DNA of 64,000 bases from Guptibacillus algicola (GTDB lineage Bacteria; Bacillota; Bacilli; Bacillales; Guptibacillaceae): assembly GCF_020171805.1 (NCBI RefSeq), contig NZ_JAIVAF010000001.1:1116001-1180000 (forward strand), in the 5' to 3' direction. The stretch's first letter is position 1, and every line of letters starts with the position of its first letter. A program made the translations under genes and the position numbers. Of the stretch, positions 56,481 to 64,000 are shown in pieces. The notes under the pieces were generated by a model. It saw only the letters and a program-made list of their open reading frames with translations. It searched no databases and had not been told where the DNA came from.

Positions 56481-57443
56481 CTCATGATTCAAATGATTTT
56501 TGAGAATCTGCTCTATTTCATTTACATTATCTTCATATGGTTCAAAATAGTATATTCCATTTATACGAGCGTCTTCCCCATTGAACTTGAGGTTTTCAAT
56601 ATTTGCGGAATTTAGATCCGCAAAATTTTTCTTTAAAGAAACTAAATCTAATGCAGTTAAGTTGGTTTGAATATTCTCACCTAAGTGGTCCGCTATATCA
56701 TCTAATTTAAATAGGCCAGAAACAGACAATGTTTTGTCTAATGCAGCATCAATAACTTGTCGTTGCCGGTCACTTCGACCAAAATCACTATCAAACCTTC
56801 GCATACGTACGTATGCTAGCGCTTCTTCACCGTCTAATTTCATCGGACCTTCCGTAAATTGGATTTTTTTTCGGTTTACTTCGTCACTGTACTCCCAAAA
56901 ATCAAACGGCACGTCCACTTCTACACCATTAATTTCATTGATTATATCTTTAAACCCCTGAAAATTCACCTTAGCATAATAATCAATAGGAATATCTAAG
57001 AAATTTTCTATCGTGTCAATTGTCATATCAGGTCCACCAAAGGCATGGGCATGGTTGATTTTATCCATTTTTCCCCTACCAACAATTTCAACTCTGGTAT
57101 CACGAGGAATGCTAACCATCTTGGCAGTTTTTTTCTTAGGGTCAATCGTTAATAATATTAAGGTATCTGTACGGCCATGGTCGCCACCTGTAGAATAGTC
57201 CTCAACGCCCATTAGCAAGATCGAGAAAGGATCTTCACTTATTTTAACCGCTTCTCCACGTAGTTCTGATTGATTACCACGCTCTAATTCATTAAAAGTT
57301 TTCTTAGATGCTTGATATCCTTGAAATGCAACATAAGCACCATAACCAACAACTAATAAAACGATTAGAGAAATTAACAAAATAATTTTTCGTAGAATTG
57401 AGCGTTTTCTTCTTCGCCTAATACGCGACTTGTTGTTTGCCAA
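56463..57443 (-). CDS. tagU: LytR-CpsA-Psr (LCP) wall-polymer ligase, TagU-like
   Basis: LCP proteins transfer undecaprenyl-linked polymers to muramic acid of peptidoglycan. The 326-aa protein has a very basic cytoplasmic start (RIRRRRKRSILRK), one membrane helix at about 19-39 and an extracellular catalytic domain. The conserved acidic and basic residues are in HGRTDTLILLTID, VSIPRDTRVEI, GKMDKINHAHAFGG and AYVRMRRFDSDFGRSDRQRQ. By neighbourhood with mnaA it matches B. subtilis TagU (LytR). It has its own -10 and a terminator, so it may be expressed separately from the sugar genes. Confidence 0.9.
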   Translation of the reverse strand: MANNKSRIRRRRKRSILRKIILLISLIVLLVVGYGAYVAFQGYQASKKTFNELERGNQSELRGEAVKISEDPFSILLMGVEDYSTGGDHGRTDTLILLTIDPKKKTAKMVSIPRDTRVEIVGRGKMDKINHAHAFGGPDMTIDTIENFLDIPIDYYAKVNFQGFKDIINEINGVEVDVPFDFWEYSDEVNRKKIQFTEGPMKLDGEEALAYVRMRRFDSDFGRSDRQRQVIDAALDKTLSVSGLFKLDDIADHLGENIQTNLTALDLVSLKKNFADLNSANIENLKFNGEDARINGIYYFEPYEDNVNEIEQILKNHLNHENTSEE

Positions 57444-57485
57444 ACATAACGCCTCTTTTCAATTCAAAAGCTCTACATTAGATAT

Positions 57486-57491
57486 ATTATA
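57486..57491 (-). promoter_or_regulatory. Possible -10 box of the LCP gene
   Basis: A perfect TATAAT on the minus strand, 43 bases before the LCP start, in the 58-base gap behind the acetyltransferase. The -35 region is poor. Confidence 0.4.
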
Positions 57492-57501
57492 GGAAAGCTT
57501 C

Positions 57502-58212
57502 TCATTGATTTTTAAGTAGTTGAGTTTCTGGAACTTTTCTAACTGGCTTTGCAGGAGATCCAATTACAAGCATTTCTGCTTCCACATCTTTCGTGACAAC
57601 ACTCCCGGCAGCGACGGTGCCATCTTTTTCAATAGTCTTTCCAGGAAGGATCGTAGCATTTGCACCTATTCTTCCCCCATCATGGATCGTTACTCCTTTG
57701 AAATGGTCATATCTTTCTGACGATCTTGCCAAGTAATTATCGTTTGTTGTTACTACATAAGGTGCTACAAATACATAATTACCCAGTTCAGAATATGCAG
57801 TTATATATGAGTTAGTCTCCAACTTACATTTAACACCTATTTTACAATCATTTTCAACCGCTACTCCGCGTCCAACAATCGTTTTTTCACCGATTGTAAC
57901 ACGCTCACGAATTGTAGCAAGGTCTGCAACAAATACATCTTCACCTAATTCCGCATTTGCGTAAATAATAGAGGAGGTACCGATTGTACAGCCAGAACCT
58001 ATCTTAGCCGGGGGGAGATTCTTGACCTCTGGAAGTATAGAATTTTTAGCACGAGCCGGTTGCTTACCAATTATTGCATTGTCTTGAACCATAACTCCAT
58101 TACCAAAATGCACTCCATCATATATTATTACATTGTTTCCTAATGAAACATTCTCCCCAAAAGTTACGTTTTCTCCAATAACAACATTCTGACCTACTTG
58201 TATGGGTTGCAT
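57502..58212 (-). CDS. Hexapeptide-repeat sugar N-acetyltransferase
   Basis: This 236-aa enzyme is built largely of left-handed beta-helix hexapeptide repeats (VVIGENVTFGENVSLGNNV and many more), with a C-terminal helix (VRKVPETQLLKNQ). It resembles WbpD/WlbB-type acetyltransferases that N-acetylate a 3-amino sugar nucleotide: ITAYSELGNYVFVAPYVVTTNDNYLA includes the expected N-D-N region, and RIGANATILPGKTI the catalytic-helix turn. The aminotransferase 3 bases upstream would make its substrate. AAGGAG lies upstream of the ATG. Which sugar it acts on cannot be decided here. Confidence 0.85.
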   Translation of the reverse strand: MQPIQVGQNVVIGENVTFGENVSLGNNVIIYDGVHFGNGVMVQDNAIIGKQPARAKNSILPEVKNLPPAKIGSGCTIGTSSIIYANAELGEDVFVADLATIRERVTIGEKTIVGRGVAVENDCKIGVKCKLETNSYITAYSELGNYVFVAPYVVTTNDNYLARSSERYDHFKGVTIHDGGRIGANATILPGKTIEKDGTVAAGSVVTKDVEAEMLVIGSPAKPVRKVPETQLLKNQ

Positions 58213-58215
58213 AAA

Positions 58216-59346
58216 TTAAGCTTCTCCTTCCCTGTTCTTTTCAAAAAAGCTTTTCATTGTCTCTATAACAAATTCTTGCTGTTCTTTCTTCAATTCTGGA
58301 AACATAGGAAGCGAAAGAGCTTCTCCACATGCCTTTTCTGTATGAGGAAGGTCTCCTTCTTTATATCCAAGATTTGAAAATACTGGCTGAAGGTGTAAAG
58401 GCTTAGGATAATAAATCATTGTAGCTATACCATGTTCTTTTAGAAATGCCTGAAGCTTGTCCCGTTCTGGCACACGGATAGTGTATTGATGGAAGATGTG
58501 GTAATTATGTTCTTCAACAAAAGGAGTCACAACTTCCTCTTTTAGGTGCTTGTTAATCAATTCTGTATAATACTCAGCATTTTGGATTCTTTTCTTATTC
58601 CAATCAGTAAGGTGTGGGAATTTAACATTTAATATTGCAGCTTGCAGTTCGTCCAACCGACTGTTATAACCTAATACATGGTGATAATATTTAGGTTTAC
58701 TACCATGTACTCTGATAACCCGCATTTTTTCAGCAACTTCATCATCGCTTGTGATGATCATACCTGCATCCCCATATGCTCCTAAATTCTTTGTTGGAAA
58801 AAAGCTGTACGTTGCAGTAGTACCAAGTTCTCCTACTTTCTTTCCTTTGTATTCAGCACCAATTGATTGCGCCGCATCTTCAATGATAGCAAGATTATGC
58901 TTTTCTGCTATCTCTTTGAGTGCATCCATATCAGCCATCTGTCCGTATAAGTGAACAGGAATAATAGCCTTTGTTTTATCTGTGACAGCTTGGGCTACAG
59001 CAGAAGGATCGATATTATATGTTTTAGGATCAATGTCAACAAATACAGGGGTAGCACCCGCTCGTGCTATTGCACCTGCTGTAGCGAAAAAAGTAAATGC
59101 TGGACAAATTACCTCGTCACCTTCTTCAACTCCACATCCTAATAAGGAGATATGAAGTGCATCACTACCATTTGCCACACCAACGCTGTGAGTAGCATTA
59201 CTAAACTCAGCTACATCTTGTTCAAGTTTTTTTACATTATCACCAAGGATAAATCTCGAACTAGACATTACTTCCTCTAAAGCTACTCCAATCTCACCTT
59301 TTAATGATTTATATTGTTCTGTTAAATCAAGCATAGGTACTTTCAT
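58216..59346 (-). CDS. DegT/DnrJ/EryC1-family sugar aminotransferase
   Basis: This PLP-dependent aminotransferase of 376 aa installs an amino group on a keto sugar nucleotide. Motifs: MLDLTEQYKSLKGEI at the start, SRFILGDNVKKLEQ, GVANGSDALHISLL, PAFTFFATAGAIARAGATPVFVDID, IIEDAAQSIGAEYKG and FFPTKNLGAYGDAGMI, where the Lys holds PLP. It is of the WbpE/FdtB/QdtB kind and pairs with the acetyltransferase just downstream. The dehydrogenase or dehydratase that makes the keto sugar is not in the window. ATG at 59346 begins MKVPMLDL, standard for the family. Confidence 0.92.
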   Translation of the reverse strand: MKVPMLDLTEQYKSLKGEIGVALEEVMSSSRFILGDNVKKLEQDVAEFSNATHSVGVANGSDALHISLLGCGVEEGDEVICPAFTFFATAGAIARAGATPVFVDIDPKTYNIDPSAVAQAVTDKTKAIIPVHLYGQMADMDALKEIAEKHNLAIIEDAAQSIGAEYKGKKVGELGTTATYSFFPTKNLGAYGDAGMIITSDDEVAEKMRVIRVHGSKPKYYHHVLGYNSRLDELQAAILNVKFPHLTDWNKKRIQNAEYYTELINKHLKEEVVTPFVEEHNYHIFHQYTIRVPERDKLQAFLKEHGIATMIYYPKPLHLQPVFSNLGYKEGDLPHTEKACGEALSLPMFPELKKEQQEFVIETMKSFFEKNREGEA

Positions 59347-59371
59347 AAGTTAAACCTTCTTTCGATAATTT

Positions 59372-60466
59372 TTAGATATTTTGATATATATCAATTAGTG
59401 TTTCACTTTCTTTTTCCCAATTGTACTTTTGTTCGATTGCTTCTCTTCCATTCTTACCCATTTCTTGAGCCTTTTGAGGATTGTTTGTTATCCACTCAAT
59501 CGCCTTAGCAATTTCATCCGGATTTAATGGGTCGACGCAAAGTCCGCAATCATTACCTTTTATTATATCTTCCCAGAGCTTAAAGTTAGATCCGATAACA
59601 GGAATTCCTGCTGACATATACTCGAACATTTTATTAGGCTGTGCATTAATGTGGTTAGGGAGTGGATGGTATAAAACCAACCCAGCAAGAGATTCAGACA
59701 TAACACTCGCAACCGTCTCTCGGTCTACAAACCCCATATCCCGTACATTCTTCCACCCAATATTTTCTTCAAGATCTTGTCTCAATGCTACAGGCGCTAT
59801 ATTCCCGCCTAATATAAGGAGAGAATCCGTTTTGCCTATAGCTTCTACCATTTCGCTTGCAGCTCTAACTTTTGTAATTCCACCAATGAAACACACCGCA
59901 GATTTTTTCTGATTCCAATCTGAATCATCCATATACAGTTCGCTTAGGATAGGATAATTGTTTACATTATAGGCGTTTGAACCTATACGTTTGAATCTTT
60001 CACATATATATGGAGTAGCGGTTATGACTGCATCAAACTTTTTAGCAGCATAGTGTTCGTATCTTTCAAACACAACGCTGATACTCTTTCGAAGATACTT
60101 AGGAATCCACTGCTTTTCTAAGATCTGTCTTGGTACGTCTTCATGTATATCATGAACTACTTTTTTTCCTTTTCGCTTTAATTTAAGGCCTATTGGAATA
60201 AGTTCGGGATCATGAAAATGATAGATGTCTGCGTCTACTTTTAACGCGGCTTCATATACTTTTTTGGTTGTATTTACCATTCTATTTCTTTCATTAGTTG
60301 CTTCAGAAGCCACTCCAATAATATTAACTCCATCTTTTACAAAAGAAGTCGTATTTGGAACTACATATGAAACATCATATCCAGCTTTCTGAAGCGAGCG
60401 ACATTCTTTTATAAAAATCCTTATATCATTAGGAGAGTGGACCGAGGTTAAATGACAAACTTTCAT
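59372..60466 (-). CDS. Glycosyltransferase family 4
   Basis: This 364-aa GT-B enzyme acts in the cytoplasm on the lipid-linked repeat unit. The N-terminal half has VCHLTSVHSPNDIRIFIKECRSL and the acceptor region YHFHDPELIPIGL. The C-terminal half carries the nucleotide-sugar site NKMFEYMSAGIPVIGSNFKLWEDI with the usual EX7E-like arrangement (EYMSAG...E). It resembles capsule GT4 enzymes that transfer ManNAc or similar sugars, but donor and acceptor are unknown. AAAGTAGGTAG lies about 8 bases before the ATG. It stands between the aminotransferase and two more GT4 genes. Confidence 0.88.
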   Translation of the reverse strand: MKVCHLTSVHSPNDIRIFIKECRSLQKAGYDVSYVVPNTTSFVKDGVNIIGVASEATNERNRMVNTTKKVYEAALKVDADIYHFHDPELIPIGLKLKRKGKKVVHDIHEDVPRQILEKQWIPKYLRKSISVVFERYEHYAAKKFDAVITATPYICERFKRIGSNAYNVNNYPILSELYMDDSDWNQKKSAVCFIGGITKVRAASEMVEAIGKTDSLLILGGNIAPVALRQDLEENIGWKNVRDMGFVDRETVASVMSESLAGLVLYHPLPNHINAQPNKMFEYMSAGIPVIGSNFKLWEDIIKGNDCGLCVDPLNPDEIAKAIEWITNNPQKAQEMGKNGREAIEQKYNWEKESETLIDIYQNI

Positions 60467-60487
60467 TTTGTACTACCTACTTTCAAC

Positions 60488-61630
60488 TCAAACTAACTTA
60501 TTATATATTTTGCCCAATTCATTGATAACTGCCTGTTTGCCAAATCTCTTTTTGCAATCATCATGAATAGTTACTGGGTTATAATCTTTTTGATGATTCT
60601 TCATGTATATTAATCCATTAGCTAGTTCCGAAACACTTCCTGGTTGAACTAATAACCCATTCAAATCGTTTACGATCATACTTGGGCCACCACTATCCGT
60701 TGCAATAATTGGTGTTCCAACTGCTAAAGCTTCGACTAAAGCAACACCAAATGTTTCGTAGTAACTTGATGACACAAACACATCGGCCTGTATCATTTCC
60801 TTTAAAACATCTTCTCTAGAAAGTGCTCCTAAAAACGTAACTCTAGATTCCAGGCCATATTCTTTCACTAATTTCTTTAAATGCTTCTCTTCTTCTCCCA
60901 TACCACCGATCCTCAACGTTTCATCCCCTTGATTGAATGCTTGAGCAAAAGCGGTGATTAGCAGGTCAATACCTTTGTTAGTATTCAAATTTGCCACTAT
61001 AAGAATTCTGAAATCTGATGTTGAAACGTTGGACTCTTTTGGAGTCAACTGGTCCATTTCAATGAAATTTGGAATCAACCTAATGTTTTTATCTGTATAA
61101 GATTCTAGGTCTTTCTTCAAACCAGGGCCTACAGAAATTATTTCATCCGCTTTCTTAAATGCTGTTTTTGCTAATGTTTTTTGGTAGGATTTGAGCATAT
61201 TTCTTCCAAATGCTGAAGAGTGTTCAGTAATGACCAAAGGAAGATTTTCTTTTTCACTTAACTCGCTAGCACCATATCCTCCCCATAAACATGAATGTGC
61301 ATGTATAATATCAGGTTTACCGATATCATTTACTATTTGTTTATATAAGGATTTTAGTCGTTTTTTAAAAATCAGTTCTGTGCTATATGGTGCATTTCCA
61401 AAGATGTTAAAACCTTTATAGCGGTATGTCACTACTCCATCTTCTACCTCGTGAGTTAGTTTGTCTTTTTCTTTGTGAATACCGATAGCCTTTAAACTCC
61501 ATATTTCAGGAAAAGCGACAGTTACTCTATATCCGGCTTTACTTAAAGCAATAGCTTGCTCTTTATAGAAAATACCCCTATAAGGCTTGCCCTCCATAGG
61601 GTAACCAGAAGGAACAATTAAGACATGCAT
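60488..61630 (-). CDS. Glycosyltransferase family 4
   Basis: This is a 380-aa GT-B transferase of the WecA-associated capsule type. It starts HVLIVPSGYPMEGKPYRGIFYKEQA and has IIHAHSCLWGGYGA, the linker ILIVANLNTNKGIDLLITAFAQA, and the donor site VSSSYYETFGVALVEALAVGTPIIATDSGGP, which includes the EX7E motif (ETFGVALVE). ATG at 61630 has GAGGAGG upstream; the frame to 61660 overlaps the preceding gene and lacks a site. The sugar is unknown. It follows another GT4 gene by 16 bases. Confidence 0.9.
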   Translation of the reverse strand: MHVLIVPSGYPMEGKPYRGIFYKEQAIALSKAGYRVTVAFPEIWSLKAIGIHKEKDKLTHEVEDGVVTYRYKGFNIFGNAPYSTELIFKKRLKSLYKQIVNDIGKPDIIHAHSCLWGGYGASELSEKENLPLVITEHSSAFGRNMLKSYQKTLAKTAFKKADEIISVGPGLKKDLESYTDKNIRLIPNFIEMDQLTPKESNVSTSDFRILIVANLNTNKGIDLLITAFAQAFNQGDETLRIGGMGEEEKHLKKLVKEYGLESRVTFLGALSREDVLKEMIQADVFVSSSYYETFGVALVEALAVGTPIIATDSGGPSMIVNDLNGLLVQPGSVSELANGLIYMKNHQKDYNPVTIHDDCKKRFGKQAVINELGKIYNKLV

Positions 61631-61646
61631 ACCATTCCTCCTCATA

Positions 61647-62876
61647 CTACCTACCCTCATCTACTGTAAGGTTAATTAGTAAATCATCAACAATTTTTTC
61701 CCAAGAGTATTCATTCAGGACAAATTTCCTTCCATTTTTCCCTATTTCATCTTGATCTTCATCAGATAAATTAGCACAGTAAAGCATTTTTTCAGCAATG
61801 TCTTCAACATTTTCTGGTTCAGCGATTATCCCACATTTTTTTTCAGTAATAAATTGTGCACTTTCACCTGAACCACAGTATAAGACGGGAGTTTCTGTAG
61901 CCAATGCAGGGAATATCTTAGAAGGTCTAGCACCTTTAAACAATTCTATATTTCGCAATGAAACAATACTAAAATCTGTTACTGAGAAAACTTTTGGCAT
62001 CTCGGTTACAGGTACCGACTCATGAAATTGAATATTGTTCAATCCTAGCTCGAGAGAAAGATCGATTAATTTTTGTTTTTCAGGCCCATCACCCACGAAT
62101 AAAAACTGAATATTCGGAGTTTTGTTTTGCACTACTTTTGCAGCATGAAGGATAGAGTCTAACCCCTGGGCATAACCCATTCGTCCTGCAAACGTAAATA
62201 CCGTTTTGTTTTCTCCCTCTAATTTCTTCAACCAATTATCATCTTGAGGCTCCGGTTGAAATGTTTCAGTATTCACTCCATTAGGTAGTAAAAAGACACT
62301 ATATTGGGGTTTGCCTTTGTTAATTAAATATTCTTGGATTCCCTCTGTTGCAGCAGCTAATTTCCATGATTTTTTATAGAGAAACATTTCAAGTTTTTCT
62401 GCTAAACGTATGAATTTTTTATTTGTTACAATCCCTAATTCAACAGCAGATTCAGGCCAAATATCAGCTATATTGAAAACAAATTTGGACCTTTTCATTT
62501 TAGAGGCTATATATCCAGTTAGTCCTAAAAAAAGTGGAGGGGAATTGCATATTATTACATCCGTCTTACTTGACTTCATTACTGAATAAAACGCACTGAA
62601 CGTAAACGAAAAGTAAGAAAGGAGCCTTCTCCAAAAGCTACCTTTAGGAGAAGGATATATCCAACTTCTGTGAACAGGTATTGAGTCATATGTTTCAAGC
62701 TCATAAAATTTCCCTTTATACTCTTCAGGGATTATTCCATGAGGATGATGTGGAAAGGCAGTGATGACCTCCACCTGATGACCCCTTTTTTTTAGTTCTT
62801 TACTCACTTCATATAATCTAATTTGAGGAGCACCTATTTCCGGTGGGAAGTGTTGACTAAGCAGTGTAATTTTCAT
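61647..62876 (-). CDS. Glycosyltransferase family 4 (WbuB-like)
   Basis: This 409-aa GT-B enzyme has the WbuB/CapM-like start KITLLSQHFPPEIGAPQIRLYEVSKEL and EVITAFPHHPHG, a hydrophobic stretch around 85-130 that may contact the membrane, FNIADIWPESAVELG, and the donor region FVFTFAGRMGYAQGLDSILHAA then LFKGARPSKIFPALATETPVLYCG. Such enzymes often add L-FucNAc or a related sugar to a lipid-linked GlcNAc; the true substrate is unknown. ATG at 62876 has AAGGATGA upstream and is preferred over 62885. It directly follows the epimerase gene. Confidence 0.88.
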   Translation of the reverse strand: MKITLLSQHFPPEIGAPQIRLYEVSKELKKRGHQVEVITAFPHHPHGIIPEEYKGKFYELETYDSIPVHRSWIYPSPKGSFWRRLLSYFSFTFSAFYSVMKSSKTDVIICNSPPLFLGLTGYIASKMKRSKFVFNIADIWPESAVELGIVTNKKFIRLAEKLEMFLYKKSWKLAAATEGIQEYLINKGKPQYSVFLLPNGVNTETFQPEPQDDNWLKKLEGENKTVFTFAGRMGYAQGLDSILHAAKVVQNKTPNIQFLFVGDGPEKQKLIDLSLELGLNNIQFHESVPVTEMPKVFSVTDFSIVSLRNIELFKGARPSKIFPALATETPVLYCGSGESAQFITEKKCGIIAEPENVEDIAEKMLYCANLSDEDQDEIGKNGRKFVLNEYSWEKIVDDLLINLTVDEGR

Positions 62877-62901
62877 TATTCTCATCCTTATTTGATAATG
62901 C

Positions 62902-63954
62902 TTACCGAATCATTTCGCATATTTTAACAGAAGCTTGACCATCCCCAAATACGCTAAGATAATTTGGCGTGACTTGTTTTTCAACCGCATTAACTATTTT
63001 CTCAAGATCAGTTCCAACAAGTACGTTGGCACCGCCTTCTAAAGTTTCTACCCACTCGGTTTGTTCTCTCAAAGTAACACATGGTACTTCCATAAAGTAA
63101 GCTTCTTTTTGAACTCCGCCAGAATCAGTAATAATTTTCCGAGAGTTTTGTTCAAGAGTTAACATATCCAAGTATCCTACTGGTTCAATAACGTGTAAAT
63201 TAGGAACTGATTCTAAATCAAAGCCCTGATCCTCTATTACTTTTTTTGTGCGAGGGTGAATAGGCCAAACTTTAACAGTATCAATTTTAGAGAATGCATT
63301 TAATATATTTCGCATTTTGTCGCTATCGTCAGTATTTTCAGCTCTGTGAACAGTAATTAAGTGGTAGTCTTTTGAAGTTAGACCGTTATCTGAAAGTACT
63401 GTAGACTTCTCTTCAGCCAATTTTCTGTTGAATTCAACCGCGTCATACATTACATCTCCAACATTAAATACTCTTTCTCGAATATTCTCATTCTGTAAGT
63501 TTTCAACAGCCGTATTTGTTGGACAAAACAACATGTCTGATACATGATCAGTCATAATACGGTTAATTTCTTCAGGCATGTGTTTATTAAAGCTTCTAAG
63601 CCCCGCTTCAATATGAATTACAGGGATATGCAATTTTGATGCAGCCAAAGCTCCAGCAAGTGTGGAGTTTGTATCACCATATACTAGTAAATAATCAGGA
63701 GTTTCCTGTAAAATTATCTCTTCAATCTTAGTTAACATCTCGCCTGTTTGCTTTCCGTGATTACCAGAACCGACTCCAAGATGAAAATCGGGTTTCGGTA
63801 TTTCTAATTCATCAAAGAAAATATCTGACATATTTTTATCGTAATGTTGACCTGTATGTACAATTAGTTCAGTATGACGCTTTCTTAATTCACGTGATAC
63901 TGGAGCAGCTTTAATAAATTGAGGTCTCGCACCTAATACTGTTAAAATTTTCAT
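62902..63954 (-). CDS. mnaA: UDP-N-acetylglucosamine 2-epimerase
   Basis: This enzyme interconverts UDP-GlcNAc and UDP-ManNAc, feeding the linkage unit of teichoic acids and other ManNAc-containing polymers. At 350 aa it shows ILTVLGARPQFIKAAPVSREL at the start, HTGQHYDKNMSDIFFDEL, VYGDTNSTLAGALAA, HIEAGLRSFNKHMPEEINR and ITDSGGVQKEAYFMEVPCVTLREQTEW, all typical of MnaA/WecB. ATG at 63954 has AAGGGAG 8 bases upstream. The gene leads the minus-strand polysaccharide set within the window, and the operon probably continues past the right edge. Confidence 0.94.
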   Translation of the reverse strand: MKILTVLGARPQFIKAAPVSRELRKRHTELIVHTGQHYDKNMSDIFFDELEIPKPDFHLGVGSGNHGKQTGEMLTKIEEIILQETPDYLLVYGDTNSTLAGALAASKLHIPVIHIEAGLRSFNKHMPEEINRIMTDHVSDMLFCPTNTAVENLQNENIRERVFNVGDVMYDAVEFNRKLAEEKSTVLSDNGLTSKDYHLITVHRAENTDDSDKMRNILNAFSKIDTVKVWPIHPRTKKVIEDQGFDLESVPNLHVIEPVGYLDMLTLEQNSRKIITDSGGVQKEAYFMEVPCVTLREQTEWVETLEGGANVLVGTDLEKIVNAVEKQVTPNYLSVFGDGQASVKICEMIR

Positions 63955-64000
63955 GTGAAAAACTCCCTTCATTCTCATCTTCTTAAGTAAGAGGCATAGA

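Noticed and set aside
59481-59912. 143-codon open frame on the plus strand
   Set aside because: Antisense to the C-terminal half of a GT4 gene whose donor-site motifs are intact.

Overview
The window looks like chromosome from a low- to mid-GC Gram-positive of the family Bacillaceae. Strong ribosome binding sites with ATG, GTG and TTG starts, and long runs of gene order recalled from the Bacillus subtilis his / hprK / uvr / ftsEX / secA / comF / degSU / tagO part of the chromosome, support this. Genus cannot be fixed from sequence reading alone. No rRNA, tRNA, CRISPR array, insertion sequence or prophage is visible.

Layout. (1) 1-5646, minus strand: histidine operon hisZ-G-D-B-H-A-F, cut by the left edge inside hisF, with a clear promoter at 5706-5734. 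(2) 5977-6732, plus strand: a methionine aminopeptidase behind a leader that looks structured. (3) 6866-10684, minus: vitamin B12 uptake operon btuF-btuC-btuD behind a cobalamin riboswitch; the ATPase is fused to a CbiZ-type amidohydrolase. (4) 10791-14668, minus: hprK-lgt-yvoD-ppaX-yvoF, linking carbon control with lipoprotein maturation. (5) 14806-19922, minus: glycerol genes glpP, glpF, glpK, glpD, with two terminator-containing leaders that fit GlpP antitermination. (6) 20006-21850: small cell-envelope stress operon (yvlA/yvlB/yvlD type) with a textbook sigma-W promoter. (7) 21899-28025: uvrB-uvrA, a TSUP transporter and csbA. (8) 28198-37000: minJ, ctpB, an EnvC-like M23 protein, ftsX-ftsE, cccB, yvjA and prfB with its programmed frameshift. 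(9) 37049-48004: secA, hpf, a cold-shock gene, comFC-comFA-degV, a secreted NlpC/P60 hydrolase, degU-degS and yvyE. (10) 48194-63954: cell-surface polysaccharide region.

The last region is the accessory part and the most interesting. It holds two tagO-like initiating transferases on the plus strand enclosing a minus-strand polymerase/co-polymerase pair (Wzy/Wzz type). A long minus-strand set follows: UDP-GlcNAc 2-epimerase, three GT4 glycosyltransferases, a sugar aminotransferase, a hexapeptide acetyltransferase, an LCP ligase, a flippase, a GNAT-like protein and a PIG-L deacetylase. Together these can build an undecaprenyl-linked polymer, flip it, polymerise it and attach it to peptidoglycan. 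It sits between tagO and mnaA, where B. subtilis carries the teichuronic acid genes, so it is probably a swapped wall-polymer locus. Much of it (about 49.4-57.4 kb) is visibly more AT-rich than the housekeeping flanks.

Other points: the flagellar block that separates comFC from hpf in B. subtilis is absent here, and the btu, map and glp genes interrupt gene runs that are contiguous in B. subtilis. Functions are assigned by recognising family motifs and synteny from memory; no database search was run.
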